From: Arthrobacter sp. FW305-BF8
GTDB lineage: Bacteria > Actinomycetota > Actinomycetes > Actinomycetales > Micrococcaceae
NCBI RefSeq assembly: GCF_021789315.1
Contig: NZ_CP084561.1
Location: 1,674,001 to 1,738,000 of the forward strand
Direction: 5' to 3'
DNA: 64,000 nucleotides
A model generated the notes under the pieces. That model worked only from the letters and a program-made list of their open reading frames with translations. It made no database searches and had not been told where the DNA came from. Positions 36,611 through 45,919 of this stretch are shown one piece after another; the stretch's first letter is position 1, and the number at the start of each line of letters is the position of its first letter. The position numbers and the translations under genes are program-made.

Positions 36611-36616
36611 AGGTCT

Positions 36617-38944
36617 GTGAGCACACCATCAGGCCCCACAGAGCAGATATCCAGCACAGAGCAGACCTCCAGCACAGACAGCGCAGCCACCGCAACTGAC
36701 CAGCTTGAGCCGGGAGCCACTCCCTCTGAGTCGGTACGGGATGAGTACCAGAACCTGGCGGACCTCGTCCGGAAGTACCGGTTCGCGTACTACCAGGAGG
36801 ACGAGCCGCTCGTTTCGGATGCCGAGTTCGATGCTCTCTTTCGCCGGCTGGAGGAACTCGAGGCGCTGCATCCGGAGCTCGTTTCCAATGATTCGCCCAC
36901 CCAGGAGGTTGGCGGGGAAGTGTCCGCGGCGTTTGCCGCCGTCGAACACCTCCAGCGCATGTACAGCCTCGAGGACGTGTTCTCCCTTGAGGAACTCCAG
37001 GCCTGGATCGCCAAGGCGGAGGCCGGGGTGGCCAAGTCCGGGAATCCGGAGGCTGCCTGGCTGACCGAGCTGAAAATAGACGGCCTCGCCGTGAACCTGC
37101 TCTACCGGGACGGCAAGCTGGTCCGCGCGGCCACCCGCGGCGACGGCACCACCGGCGAGGACATCACGCACAACGTGCTCACCATCAAGGAGATCCCGCA
37201 GCAGCTCAGCGGCAGCGGTTTTCCCGCCGAAATGGAAATCCGCGGCGAGGTGTTCATCCCGTCCAAGGCGTTCGCCGAATTTAATGAGGCACTGATTGAA
37301 GCGGGCAAGGCGCCGCTGGCCAACCCGCGGAATGCCGCGGCCGGTTCGCTCCGCCAGAAAGACCCGGCAGAAACCGCCAAGCGCCCGCTCCAGATGTTCG
37401 TCCACGGCATCGGCGCGCGCGAGGGCCTCCAGGCCGCCAGCCAGTCTGAGACCTACCGGCTACTGGCGGACTGGGGGCTGCCGGTCAGTCCGTACTTCGA
37501 GGTTCTCGGGAGCCCGGCAGAGGTGCTGAAGTTCATCGAGAACTATGGGGACAAACGGCACAGCCTGCTCCACGAGATCGATGGCATCGTGGTAAAGATC
37601 GACGACTTCGCCACCCAGCGCGCCCTGGGCTACACCACGCGGGTTCCGCGCTGGGCCGTCGCCTACAAGTACCCGCCCGAGGAAGTGCACACCAAGCTGC
37701 TGGACATTGCCGTGAACGTCGGGCGCACCGGCCGGGTTACGCCGTTCGGAATCATGGAACCGGTCAAGGTGGCGGGCTCCACCGTGGGAATGGCGACCCT
37801 GCATAACCAGGACGTGGTCAAGGCCAAGGGCGTCAAGATCGGCGACATTGTGGTGCTCCGCAAAGCCGGCGACGTCATTCCGGAGATCGTCGGCCCGGTG
37901 CTGGCGCTGCGGGACCAGCAGGACCCGCCGGTGCGTGACTTCGTCATGCCCACGGAATGCCCGTCCTGCGGCACGCCGCTGGCGCCCGGGAAGGAAGGCG
38001 ACGTGGACATCCGCTGCCCCAACGCCAAGTCCTGCCCGTCGCAGCTGCGTGAGCGCGTGTTCCACGTTGCCAGCCGGGGAGCATTCGACATCGAAGCGCT
38101 CGGCTGGGAGGCGGCGATCGCGCTGACCCAGCCGACGGAGCCTGAGGTCCCGCCGCTGGTCAGCGAGGCGGCCCTTTTTGACCTGACGCCGGAGGACCTT
38201 GAACCGGTGAAGATCCGGCGCGAGAAGCGGTCCAAGGGCGTTCCCACCGGAGAGTTCGAGCTGGTGCCGTACTTCTACAGCAAGGGCACGGCCAAGACGC
38301 CGTCCAAGCCCACGGCCACCACCGGGAAGCTCTTCACTGAACTCGAAAAGGCCAAGACCCAGCCTTTGTGGCGCGTTCTGGTGGCGCTGTCCATCCGGCA
38401 CGTCGGCCCCCGCGCATCGCGCGCGCTGGCCAACCATTTCGGCACCATGGACGCCATCCGGCAGGCCTCCGAGGAAGAGCTCGCGGGTGTGGATGGGGTC
38501 GGCCCCACCATCGCCGCGGCCCTCAAGGAATGGTTCGCCGAGGACTGGCACATTGAAATCATCGACCGCTGGGCGGCAGCCGGGGTCCGGATGAAGGACG
38601 AACGTGACGAGTCCACGCCGCGCACCCTCGAGGGGCTGACCGTGGTGGTCACCGGGACCCTGGAAGGCTTCAGTCGCGACGAGGCCAAGGAGGCCATCCT
38701 GGTCCGCGGCGGCAAGGCAGCAGGGTCGGTGTCGAAGAAGACCAGCTATCTGGTGGCCGGCGACAACGCCGGCACCAAGCGGGACAAGGCCGAGCAGTTG
38801 GGTGTGCCCGTCCTGGACGAGGACGGTTTCCGGGAACTGCTGGCCAACGGGCCCGCCATGACTGACGGGGATGGCGCTGCTGCTGAAGCCGAAGCCGAAG
38901 ATCCTGAGGCAACCCCTGCCCCGAGCGAAGAGGATTCCGAATGA
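36617..38944 (+). CDS. ligA: NAD+-dependent DNA ligase
   Basis: 775 residues from GTG 36617. It seals nicks in replication and repair using NAD+. A Thr/Ser-rich N-terminal extension of about 35 residues precedes the Ia domain. The adenylated lysine is in LKIDG near residue 152, the OB fold follows, a Cys4 zinc finger (CPSC...CPNAKSC) lies at about 448-475, then HhH repeats and a C-terminal BRCT domain (about 670-745). It is roughly 100 residues longer than E. coli LigA because of an Asp/Glu/Lys-rich insertion after the zinc finger and the acidic tail. It overlaps the next gene by 4 bp. Confidence 0.96.
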   Translation: MSTPSGPTEQISSTEQTSSTDSAATATDQLEPGATPSESVRDEYQNLADLVRKYRFAYYQEDEPLVSDAEFDALFRRLEELEALHPELVSNDSPTQEVGGEVSAAFAAVEHLQRMYSLEDVFSLEELQAWIAKAEAGVAKSGNPEAAWLTELKIDGLAVNLLYRDGKLVRAATRGDGTTGEDITHNVLTIKEIPQQLSGSGFPAEMEIRGEVFIPSKAFAEFNEALIEAGKAPLANPRNAAAGSLRQKDPAETAKRPLQMFVHGIGAREGLQAASQSETYRLLADWGLPVSPYFEVLGSPAEVLKFIENYGDKRHSLLHEIDGIVVKIDDFATQRALGYTTRVPRWAVAYKYPPEEVHTKLLDIAVNVGRTGRVTPFGIMEPVKVAGSTVGMATLHNQDVVKAKGVKIGDIVVLRKAGDVIPEIVGPVLALRDQQDPPVRDFVMPTECPSCGTPLAPGKEGDVDIRCPNAKSCPSQLRERVFHVASRGAFDIEALGWEAAIALTQPTEPEVPPLVSEAALFDLTPEDLEPVKIRREKRSKGVPTGEFELVPYFYSKGTAKTPSKPTATTGKLFTELEKAKTQPLWRVLVALSIRHVGPRASRALANHFGTMDAIRQASEEELAGVDGVGPTIAAALKEWFAEDWHIEIIDRWAAAGVRMKDERDESTPRTLEGLTVVVTGTLEGFSRDEAKEAILVRGGKAAGSVSKKTSYLVAGDNAGTKRDKAEQLGVPVLDEDGFRELLANGPAMTDGDGAAAEAEAEDPEATPAPSEEDSE

Positions 38945-39780
38945 CGCTCGATACCGCAAGCCCGTTGGACGTACCCGGGCTCCTCGCCGTGGCCAAGGCC
39001 GCCGCGGCTGCCGGTGCCATGGTGCTTGGCGAACGAAGCAACGGCGCCCTGGACTCGGGGACGGTGGCCAACAAGGGCGAGGCCGGCGACTGGGTCACCG
39101 CCTTCGATGTTGCTGCCGAGGAAGCGGTGCGCACGGCAATCCGCAGCGCGCGCCCGGGCGACGCGATCACCGGCGAGGAGCACGGGACAACACGCCCCGA
39201 GCAGCCGACCGGGCTGCGGTGGTCCATCGATCCGCTCGACGGCACCACCAACTTCATCCGCAACATCGTCTACTACGCCACCTCAGTGGCGGTTGCCGAT
39301 TCCGACGGCGTGTGGCTCGCCGGCGTCGTGCATGCCCCCGCGCTGGGCCGCGTGTACTACGCATCCAGGGGCCAGGGCGCCTGGCTGGAGCAGGACGGGA
39401 AGCGGGTCCAGCTCACTGGCCCGGTTCCCGGCCGCACCGGCCAGATCCTGTCCACAGGCTTCAGCTATGACCCAGAGGTGCGCGCGGAGCAGTTCGCGGC
39501 GCTCGGCAGCGTCGTGGACGGCTTCGCCGATGTCCGGCGGCTCGGCTCCGCCGCGTTGGATCTCTGCATGGTCGCGGACGGAACGGTCGATGCCTTCGGC
39601 GAGCGGGGCCTGAACGAGCACGACTTTGCCGCAGGCGCGCTGGTGGCCGAGGAAGCCGGCTGCTGGGTGCGGCGCCCCCGGCTCACCAGCCCGCTTGAAG
39701 GCGGGCCCTCCGCCGAGGAACGGCTGTCCGCCTGGACGTGCGCGGGGACCCTCGAGATGTCCGGCAGGTTCCCGCTGTAG
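38941..39780 (+). CDS. Inositol monophosphatase-family phosphatase
   Basis: 279 residues in ATGA overlap with ligA. The metal and catalytic motifs are present: TAFDVAAEE, GEEHG, WSIDPLDGTTNF and a later LCMVADGTVDAF. Families with this signature dephosphorylate inositol phosphates, histidinol phosphate or PAP, and sequence alone does not decide. Cytosolic and Mg2+-dependent. The link to ligA is translational coupling rather than a shared pathway. Confidence 0.88.
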   Translation: MTLDTASPLDVPGLLAVAKAAAAAGAMVLGERSNGALDSGTVANKGEAGDWVTAFDVAAEEAVRTAIRSARPGDAITGEEHGTTRPEQPTGLRWSIDPLDGTTNFIRNIVYYATSVAVADSDGVWLAGVVHAPALGRVYYASRGQGAWLEQDGKRVQLTGPVPGRTGQILSTGFSYDPEVRAEQFAALGSVVDGFADVRRLGSAALDLCMVADGTVDAFGERGLNEHDFAAGALVAEEAGCWVRRPRLTSPLEGGPSAEERLSAWTCAGTLEMSGRFPL

Positions 39781-39821
39781 GTCGCATCCGCCGCTGCCCG
39801 GGCCGAATGCAGCCCGGGGGT

Positions 39822-40334
39822 TCACATCCGCGGCGGGGTCAGGTTGTAGCGCGCAATGATGTCCGGCAGCCAGGGCGCTTCGGCGAAGCGGAGGCCGAAG
39901 TGGGCCGCGAGTTTCTCGACCGTCTCGGGGTCCGGCAGTCCGGCCTCGATGTGGTTGGCAACGCCCCAGAAGAAGTGCTCAAATCCTGCCGGGCTGATCA
40001 CCTCAATCATGCGGGCGGGCACCTTTCCGGCGTTCCACATGGTGTGAAGTTCATTCCGTGGCTTCGTGATGTACCCGCCCGCGCCCAGGACTGCCTCGCG
40101 GTCTCCGGACCGGAACCCTATCTCGCCCTCGATGACGATCGAGTATTCGTCTTCGCGGGTGTGGATGTGCGGGGGCACCAGGGCGCCGACTGGGAACGGG
40201 TGCTCCACAATGGACAGTTGCTGGTTGGTGTCCTCGCCAAAGAGCTTGAACACTATGCCGATGCCGCCGAGCGTTGCTTCCCTGCCTTGTCCGGGCTGCA
40301 CGACGGTAAGTCGCGGAGCCGCGTCTTCGTTCAT
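39822..40334 (-). CDS. Cupin-domain protein
   Basis: 170 residues from ATG 40334 (MNEDAAPRL), preferred over an upstream start because GGGA lies about 8 nt before it. The first cupin motif is PPHIHTREDEYSIVIEGE with two His and a Glu as metal ligands; the second includes ELHTMW. It is a single-domain cupin, and could be an oxygenase, isomerase or binding protein. It converges with the phosphatase gene and shares an upstream region with the GNAT gene. Confidence 0.82.
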   Translation of the reverse strand: MNEDAAPRLTVVQPGQGREATLGGIGIVFKLFGEDTNQQLSIVEHPFPVGALVPPHIHTREDEYSIVIEGEIGFRSGDREAVLGAGGYITKPRNELHTMWNAGKVPARMIEVISPAGFEHFFWGVANHIEAGLPDPETVEKLAAHFGLRFAEAPWLPDIIARYNLTPPRM

Positions 40335-40510
40335 GGGCTCATCCCTTCTTTCCGACAATGGTGTTGAATATCTGGTGCAGGAAGTATGGTCCCGCCGGCA
40401 CTGCGGGTCTACACCCAAAACAAAGCAGTGGATCCTGCGTGCGTCAACGCGGACCTGATAGATCAGTCACGGAAACAGCTGTTTCGCAGGGCGCATCGGC
40501 TGGACGGCAC

Positions 40511-40516
40511 TACCAT
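40511..40516 (+). promoter_or_regulatory. -10-like box of the GNAT gene, leaderless geometry
   Basis: TACCAT ends exactly 6 nt before GTG 40523. Confidence 0.45.
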
Positions 40517-40522
40517 TGACGG

Positions 40523-41035
40523 GTGCAGCCGCAGATCACCGTCCGTCCCGCCGTCCCCGCCGACTTTGCGGCCATCGCCCGCATCACCAGGGACGCTTAC
40601 CTGGCGGCCGGCTACTTCGACGACGCGGATCACCCGTACATGAAGCAGATCCAGGACGTGGCCGCCCGAGCGGAGAAAGCCACCATCTGGGTGGCGGAGC
40701 GCGCCGGCACGATCGTTGGTTCGGTAACGCTGGCGCTGGCCGGTGAGAAGTATGCCGATATCGCGCTGGACGACGAGCTTGAGTTTCGCATGCTGGTGGT
40801 GGATCCGGCCGTGCAGCGCAGCGGCGCCGGCTTAGCTATGGTCGAAGCGATTATTGCGCACGCCAGATCGCTGGACGGGATCCGTGCCGTGGCACTGACC
40901 ACCGGCGGGGACTGGGAAAGCGCCCACGGGCTGTACCGGAAGACAGGCTTCCGCCGGGTGTCCGAGCGCGACTGGTATGTGCCCGGCACCGACATAAAGC
41001 TGCTGGTTTTCAGGCTGGACGTCCAGCCCGCCTAG
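40523..41035 (+). CDS. GNAT-family N-acetyltransferase
   Basis: 170 residues from GTG 40523. The fold runs from ITVRPAVPADF through the acetyl-CoA loop VDPAVQRSGAGLAMV (a Q/RxxGxG/A variant) to the C-terminal YRKTGFRRV. Substrate unknown; the family acetylates amines on small molecules or proteins. It is probably leaderless and divergent from the cupin gene. Confidence 0.87.
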   Translation: MQPQITVRPAVPADFAAIARITRDAYLAAGYFDDADHPYMKQIQDVAARAEKATIWVAERAGTIVGSVTLALAGEKYADIALDDELEFRMLVVDPAVQRSGAGLAMVEAIIAHARSLDGIRAVALTTGGDWESAHGLYRKTGFRRVSERDWYVPGTDIKLLVFRLDVQPA

Positions 41036-41076
41036 AGTGGAGCCGACTTAAAACCCCTAGTGAAAGGCGCAGCAGC

Positions 41077-41460
41077 ATGCGCAAGACGTTCGGCACCGGC
41101 TCGGTCTGGGAACAGAAGCTCGGCTACTCCCGCGCGGTCCAGGTGGACAACACGCTCTACATCTCTGCCACCTCTGCCAGCGGCGAGAACGGCATCGTCG
41201 GCAGCGACTTCTACGAGCAGACCCGGTTCATCCTGCAGAAGCTGGAAACCGTTCTGGCCGACGCCGGATTCGCGCTCGCCGACGTGGTGCAGTCCAAGCT
41301 GTACCTGACGGATATCAGCAAGTGGGAGGATGCCGGCCGTGCGCACGGCGAGGTCTTCGGCGAGATCCGTCCCACGCTGTCTTTGGTCCACGTGCTGCCG
41401 TTCCTGGACTCGGAAATGCTCGTGGAGATCGAGCTCGTCGCGCAGAAGAGCGCCAGCTAG
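41077..41460 (+). CDS. RidA/YjgF-family protein
   Basis: 127 residues with the RidA core: GYSRAVQVDNTLYIS, the QTRFILQKLE helix and the C-terminal DSEMLVEIELVA. The arginine that binds the carboxylate of imine substrates in true RidA falls in a divergent segment here, so it may belong to another Rid subgroup. GAAAGG precedes ATG 41077. A long palindrome follows 15 bp after the stop. Confidence 0.82.
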   Translation: MRKTFGTGSVWEQKLGYSRAVQVDNTLYISATSASGENGIVGSDFYEQTRFILQKLETVLADAGFALADVVQSKLYLTDISKWEDAGRAHGEVFGEIRPTLSLVHVLPFLDSEMLVEIELVAQKSAS

Positions 41461-41475
41461 AACTTCCCCGCCTGC

Positions 41476-41540
41476 AGCGCGAACTGGCAGCAGACGCCCT
41501 CAAATCCCGGTTTTGAGGGCGTTACCTGCCAGTTCGCGCT
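41476..41540. repeat. Long double-stem palindrome, copy 1 flanking the HNH gene
   Basis: Outer arms of 15 bp (41476-41490 and 41526-41540, AGCGCGAACTGGCAG) are exact inverted repeats, and inside them ACGCCCTCAAA pairs with TTTGAGGGCGT. TTTTGTTTT follows, so it can also end ridA transcription. A diverged copy in the same orientation lies at 43241-43299. Confidence 0.9.
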
Positions 41541-41623
41541 TTTGTTTTCCCGACGCCGGTCCTAGGCCATATGCCTGTCTCGCCCGCCGCCAAATTGTCA
41601 GTGGGGCGTGAAAGGCTTCGGGT

Positions 41624-43222
41624 ATGGAAAGCGGTGCAGCTGTGGAGACGGTGGAGGCCATCGACGCCTCGGTCTCTGCGCTGGCTGCCTTTGTTCGCCG
41701 CGCGACGGGAAACGCGGTCCCCGGGACAGACGGTGTGGCTCTCACGGGTGATCCGGACAGCGCAGGTGTTGATCCGTTGCGGGACCAGGCTGACGCCCAC
41801 CTGGACGGCCTGGCTGAGCTGGCCAAAGTCGAGGCTCAGCTCGCGGCGTTGAAGGTGCAACTCGTCGCCGGGTACGCCAAGGTCGAGAAGGCCTTGGCGT
41901 CGCCGGCCGAGTCCCCGCAGGACCGCACCGTCAGGGAGATGGCTGTGACCTCGGAGATCGCGTGTGTCCTGACCATCAGCGAACGCGCCGCCAGTGCACT
42001 GCTGTGCGACGCGCTTGAACTGACCACCGTCCGGCCGCTGACGCTGTCCGCGCTGCAGGCAGGGGCCCTGTCGTGGCAGCACGCCCGGATCATGGTCGAC
42101 GAGACCGCGAATCTCGATCCTGCCGGGGCTGCGGCGCTGGAGGCACACTTCCTGGACCCGGACGCGCCGGAGGGGGCCCGCGGCATCCCGGCAGGGGAGC
42201 TTGTCCCGTGCCGGTTCCGGACGAAGGTGCGTACCTGGCGGGAGCGGCACCACCCGGTCAGCATCGAAAAACGCCATGCCCGCAGTACGGCGGACCGGCG
42301 GGTGGAGTACGCCCCGGACCGTGACGGGATGGCCTGGTTCTCGGCCTATCTGCCCGCGGACCAGGCGGCTGGCATCTGGGACCGCACCACCGGCGCGGCG
42401 CGGGCCATGCAGGGACCGGACGAGGCTAGGACCCTCACCCAGCTCCGCGCCGACGTCACCTCAGCCTGGCTCCTCACCGCAGGCCTCGAACAGCTACCAT
42501 CCGCCATCCCGGACGCAGCCGGTGAAGGCGCTGCGGACGGCAGGTTCCCCGGCAGGGATTCGGCCGGTTTGCTTCCTGCCGGTGGTGTGCCCTCGCCCTT
42601 GGCCCAGGTTCTGGTCACCGTTCCGGTGCTTTCCCTGCTCGGCGTGACCGAGGAACCTGCCATGCTCGACGGGTATGGGCCGATCCCGCCGTCAATGGCC
42701 CGTGCACTAGTCGCCGATGGGGCGACTTCGTTCCGAAGGGTGCTGATAGACCCCCGCGACGGCGCACCGTTGGAGATCGGACGGACCAGCTACCGCATCC
42801 CCAAACCACTGCGGCAGTGGCTCCGGCTTCGGGATGCCAAATGCACGTTCCCCAGCTGCAACAACCATTCCCTGGACAACGAGGCCGACCATCTCCTTGC
42901 CTGGGCCCGCGGCGGACCCACCGGGATCAGCAACCTGGCCCAACCATGCCCCAAACACCACAGGCTCAAACACAACTCTGCCTGGACACCCACTGCCGCC
43001 AGCGCCAAGGATCCACCGGGATGGACCTCACCCACGGGCCGGTACTATCCCAGCGAGCAACCCGACTGGGAACCACCACATTTGCCACCACAAATCCAAT
43101 CTATGCTCAAGGCGCTTGACCCCGGCGTGCCCGAACACCCCCGTGTGCCCGGAACCACCGACTTGGCCGAAAGCTCCGCTCCTCCCGAGACTGCGCCGGG
43201 GACAGCAAGGGAAGCAGCCTAA
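41624..43222 (+). CDS. DUF222/HNH endonuclease-domain protein (13E12 repeat family)
   Basis: 532 residues. The N-terminal 350 are the DUF222 domain, helical with Ala/Leu-rich segments (SERAASALLCDALEL). A Cys-based HNH nuclease domain follows near 405-455: CTFPSC, EADHLLAWARGG, ISNLAQPCPKHH, HRLKH, with all core His, Asn and Cys residues. In mycobacteria related genes lie in the REP13E12 repeats, which behave as repeated, possibly mobile, elements. Here the gene is bracketed by two copies of one palindrome (41476, 43241), which suggests it may move or spread with them. AAAGG precedes ATG 41624. Its function in the cell is unknown. Confidence 0.9.
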   Translation: MESGAAVETVEAIDASVSALAAFVRRATGNAVPGTDGVALTGDPDSAGVDPLRDQADAHLDGLAELAKVEAQLAALKVQLVAGYAKVEKALASPAESPQDRTVREMAVTSEIACVLTISERAASALLCDALELTTVRPLTLSALQAGALSWQHARIMVDETANLDPAGAAALEAHFLDPDAPEGARGIPAGELVPCRFRTKVRTWRERHHPVSIEKRHARSTADRRVEYAPDRDGMAWFSAYLPADQAAGIWDRTTGAARAMQGPDEARTLTQLRADVTSAWLLTAGLEQLPSAIPDAAGEGAADGRFPGRDSAGLLPAGGVPSPLAQVLVTVPVLSLLGVTEEPAMLDGYGPIPPSMARALVADGATSFRRVLIDPRDGAPLEIGRTSYRIPKPLRQWLRLRDAKCTFPSCNNHSLDNEADHLLAWARGGPTGISNLAQPCPKHHRLKHNSAWTPTAASAKDPPGWTSPTGRYYPSEQPDWEPPHLPPQIQSMLKALDPGVPEHPRVPGTTDLAESSAPPETAPGTAREAA

Positions 43223-43240
43223 AAGGCGAGCTGGTACTAC

Positions 43241-43299
43241 GCGAACTGGCAGCAGATGCCGTCAAATCCCGGTTTTGAGAGCATTACATGCCAGTTCGC
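43241..43299. repeat. Long palindrome, copy 2 flanking the HNH gene
   Basis: GCGAACTGGCA (43241-43251) pairs with TGCCAGTTCGC (43289-43299); the inner part reads like copy 1 with about six changes that partly spoil its inner stem. It separates the convergent HNH and response-regulator genes. Confidence 0.88.
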
Positions 43300-43312
43300 G
43301 CTGTTTGGAGGG

Positions 43313-43975
43313 CTACTGCGGGGGGAGGCCGTAACGGTGTTCGGGCCGCCCGGTGGTGCCGTAGCGGAGCTGGATCTCGACGGCGCCATCATCCGCGAGC
43401 GAGGACAGGTACCGCTGCGCGGTGGCCCGGGACACGCCAACCCGCCGGGCGACGTCGGCCGCCGAGTACTGCTCGCCGGGCACCAGTGATTCCAGCACAG
43501 CAGCCTCCGTCGCGGATCTCGGCTTGGCCGACGGTGAGACGTCACCGGGAATGAGCGCCCGCTTCGCCCGCTCCACGGTGTCCTGGTCCAGGGAACCGGG
43601 CTGGCCGAGGATCCGCCGGTACCGGGCATACGAGCGCAGTTGCTGCGACAGGGATTCGGCCGTGAAGGGCTTGAGCAGGTACCCGAGGGCGCCGCGCCGG
43701 AACGCAGTCCGCAGCGACGCCGCATCCGACGCCGCACTGAGAATCATCGTGTCCACGTCCAACTGATGCAGGAGGTCAAGGCCCGAGGCGTCCGGCAGGT
43801 ACACGTCCAGCAGCACGAGGTCCGGGCGCAGGCTGTGGATGGACTGCAGCGCCAGCGACGCCGAACCCGCCGGGGGCAGCGCCAGGAACCCGGCCACGGA
43901 GTCCACATAGGCGGCGTGGAGCTTGGCGACGTGGAAGTCGTCATCCACGATCAGCACCCTGAAATCCTCAGACAT
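43313..43975 (-). CDS. CitB/DcuR-type response regulator
   Basis: 220 residues. The receiver domain has the acidic pocket VDDD, the phospho-acceptor Asp near residue 55 in LVLLDVYLPD, and the conserved Lys in LLKPF. The C-terminal part is a helix-turn-helix (YSAADVARRVGVSRATAQRYLSSL) of the CitB family. It lies 41 bp after the histidine kinase gene in the same operon and probably activates the divergent citrate transporter gene. Confidence 0.93.
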   Translation of the reverse strand: MSEDFRVLIVDDDFHVAKLHAAYVDSVAGFLALPPAGSASLALQSIHSLRPDLVLLDVYLPDASGLDLLHQLDVDTMILSAASDAASLRTAFRRGALGYLLKPFTAESLSQQLRSYARYRRILGQPGSLDQDTVERAKRALIPGDVSPSAKPRSATEAAVLESLVPGEQYSAADVARRVGVSRATAQRYLSSLADDGAVEIQLRYGTTGRPEHRYGLPPQ

Positions 43976-44016
43976 CCTCGTCCTTCCGTCCGGTATTCAT
44001 CGTCCTTGCACGCCCA

Positions 44017-45723
44017 TCAGTCTTTGCGCGCCGTGGTGGTGCCCGGCAGCGTGGCCATGAACACCGCACCGGGTCCACCACGGTTCCCGGGTTCGAGCAC
44101 TGTAACGTCGCCACCGCGCCGCCGCGCCAGTTGCCGCGCCAACGCCAGGCCCAGGCCTTGGCCGCCGGCGCGGACCTGTCCCTGGAGGGCACTGCCGCCC
44201 GCCGTCGTGAACCCTTCGGCGAACACCGCCTCCGGGTCGCCGCCGTCTGGCAGCCCGTCGCCGGAATCGGCGACGACGACGTGCAGGGTGCCCCCGCCGT
44301 CGCCCTCCGCATCCAGCAGCTCTAGCTCTACCCAGCGATCGGCGGCCGTACCGGCCACCGCCGCGTTGACCGCGTTGTCGATCAGGTTTCCGAGCACTGT
44401 GGTGACGTCCTGCGGCTCCGACACCTGGCCCCGGACCAGGGTTTCGGGCCCGATCCGCAACGATACCCCCCGCTCATCGGCTTCCACGCCCTTGGCCCCG
44501 ATGAAGGCCTGCAGGTAGGGGTCCTGCAGCAGTTCGGCCTGGTCCACGGGGAACTTCAGCGGGCCTGTAGCGGCGAGCCTTTCGAGGTAATCGCGCGCCT
44601 GCTGATGCTGGCCGATGCTCATGAACCCGGCGATCGTGTGCAGCTGGTTGGCGAACTCGTGCCGCTGCGCCCGCAGTGCGGTGGACATGGTCCCCACGGC
44701 GTCGAGCTGCCGGGTCAGGTGCTGCAGCTCGGTGCGGTCGCGGAGCATGACCACCCAGCCCAGGTCTTCGCGCCGGTGCAGCGCCTTCCGGGCGCTGGCC
44801 ACCAGGACCTGCTCCCCGGCCACCAGTTCCACGGCCTCGCCCTCACGGGCGTCAGGCAGGGTGAGGGCCTTGAGCCGGGCCGGTACCGGGGCGTCCTGCC
44901 AGAGCTGGCCGGAAAGGTCGGGCTGGCCAAGGAGACGCTGGGCCGCGGCATTGAACACGCTGATCCGGCCGTCAGCGGAGATGCCCACCACCCCCTCGTC
45001 CACGCCTTCCAGGACTGCCACCTGGTCGTGCACCAACGCCCCGATCTCCTCCGGCTCCAGGCCGAGCGTGAGCCGCTGCAGCCGGCGCCGGAGCAGGAAG
45101 GACGCCAGGACACCGGCGGCCAGCGAGCCGGCCGCTGTCAGCACGATCGGCACGATGTCCCGGGCGAGGCTCTGGCCGATGGACTCGGTGGAGTAGCCGA
45201 CACTGACCTCGCCCACCACGGAACCGGAACCGGAACCGGGACCCGGTGCGAACACGGGGACCTTCGCCCCGGCCGACGGGCCCAGCGTGCCGGTGTTGCG
45301 GGTGGTCACCTCGCGGCCGGCAAGCGCTTCGGACGGGTCCGTACTTACGCGCTCGCCCAGCCGGTCGGCGTCGGGATGGGCCAGCCGCAGCCCTGTTTCG
45401 TCGGTGATCACCACGAACAGGGCTCCGGTGCTGGCCCGGGCGCCCTCGGCTACCGCCATGAGCGGCCCGGCCTTCAGTTCCGCGGGCGGGGGAGTGCCGG
45501 GCTGCCGGCTGATGGCCTGCACGTTGGCACGGACGGTAGGGTCCGAGGCCACGGTCCGGGCCAGGGTCAGCGCTTGGTTTTCCGCCTCGCGGCCCAGCCG
45601 TTCGAACGTCAGCCACGCATGCACCGCGCCGCTAAGGAGCACGACGAGGAGCACCACGCCCAGCTGCAGGAGCAGCGTCTGGGTGGAGAACCTGAGCGGA
45701 AGCCTGCCGGCGGGCCTCGTCAT
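44017..45723 (-). CDS. CitA/DcuS-type sensor histidine kinase
   Basis: 568 residues from ATG 45723, where AAGGAG is well placed. A membrane helix at about 15-35, an extracytoplasmic sensor domain (about 36-190) and a second helix (IVLTAAGSLAAGVLASFLL) frame a PAS-like domain. The H-box RHEFANQLHTIAGF near 356 is typical of the CitA/DcuS family, and NLIDNAVNAA and the GxGLGLAL ATP lid follow. It should sense citrate or another carboxylate outside the cell and control uptake through the regulator encoded next. Confidence 0.93.
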   Translation of the reverse strand: MTRPAGRLPLRFSTQTLLLQLGVVLLVVLLSGAVHAWLTFERLGREAENQALTLARTVASDPTVRANVQAISRQPGTPPPAELKAGPLMAVAEGARASTGALFVVITDETGLRLAHPDADRLGERVSTDPSEALAGREVTTRNTGTLGPSAGAKVPVFAPGPGSGSGSVVGEVSVGYSTESIGQSLARDIVPIVLTAAGSLAAGVLASFLLRRRLQRLTLGLEPEEIGALVHDQVAVLEGVDEGVVGISADGRISVFNAAAQRLLGQPDLSGQLWQDAPVPARLKALTLPDAREGEAVELVAGEQVLVASARKALHRREDLGWVVMLRDRTELQHLTRQLDAVGTMSTALRAQRHEFANQLHTIAGFMSIGQHQQARDYLERLAATGPLKFPVDQAELLQDPYLQAFIGAKGVEADERGVSLRIGPETLVRGQVSEPQDVTTVLGNLIDNAVNAAVAGTAADRWVELELLDAEGDGGGTLHVVVADSGDGLPDGGDPEAVFAEGFTTAGGSALQGQVRAGGQGLGLALARQLARRRGGDVTVLEPGNRGGPGAVFMATLPGTTTARKD

Positions 45724-45790
45724 GGCACTCCTTAATGGATCGGGCGGCCACAGGGCGGTTTGGGCCGGCAGCGGGGCGTGTGAGCAGAAT

Positions 45791-45803
45791 GAGCAAAATG
45801 CTC
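45791..45803. promoter_or_regulatory. Inverted repeat between citA-like and CitMHS genes
   Basis: GAGCA-AAA-TGCTC is a perfect 5-bp inverted repeat in the divergent promoter region (45724-45919). It is a possible CitB-type binding site, by position only. Confidence 0.3.
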
Positions 45804-45919
45804 CCAATAAGCAGTATGCCAATCAATTGAGCCAAAGGCACTGCCGTGATCGGGGCCACTCTAGTCTCTGTAGTACGCATCACACCGGGGTGGTGCTGTT
45901 CACTTAGAAGGAGCCGGCT

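Noticed and set aside
35891..36616. Upstream extension of the ligA frame
   Set aside because: The first 242 residues overlap the Pro/Ala-rich gene in another frame and are not ligase-like; GTG 36617 gives the expected N-terminus and has a promoter box before it.
41077..41460. Naming the Rid protein ridA
   Set aside because: The family is clear, but the substrate-binding arginine region is divergent, so I left the symbol empty.
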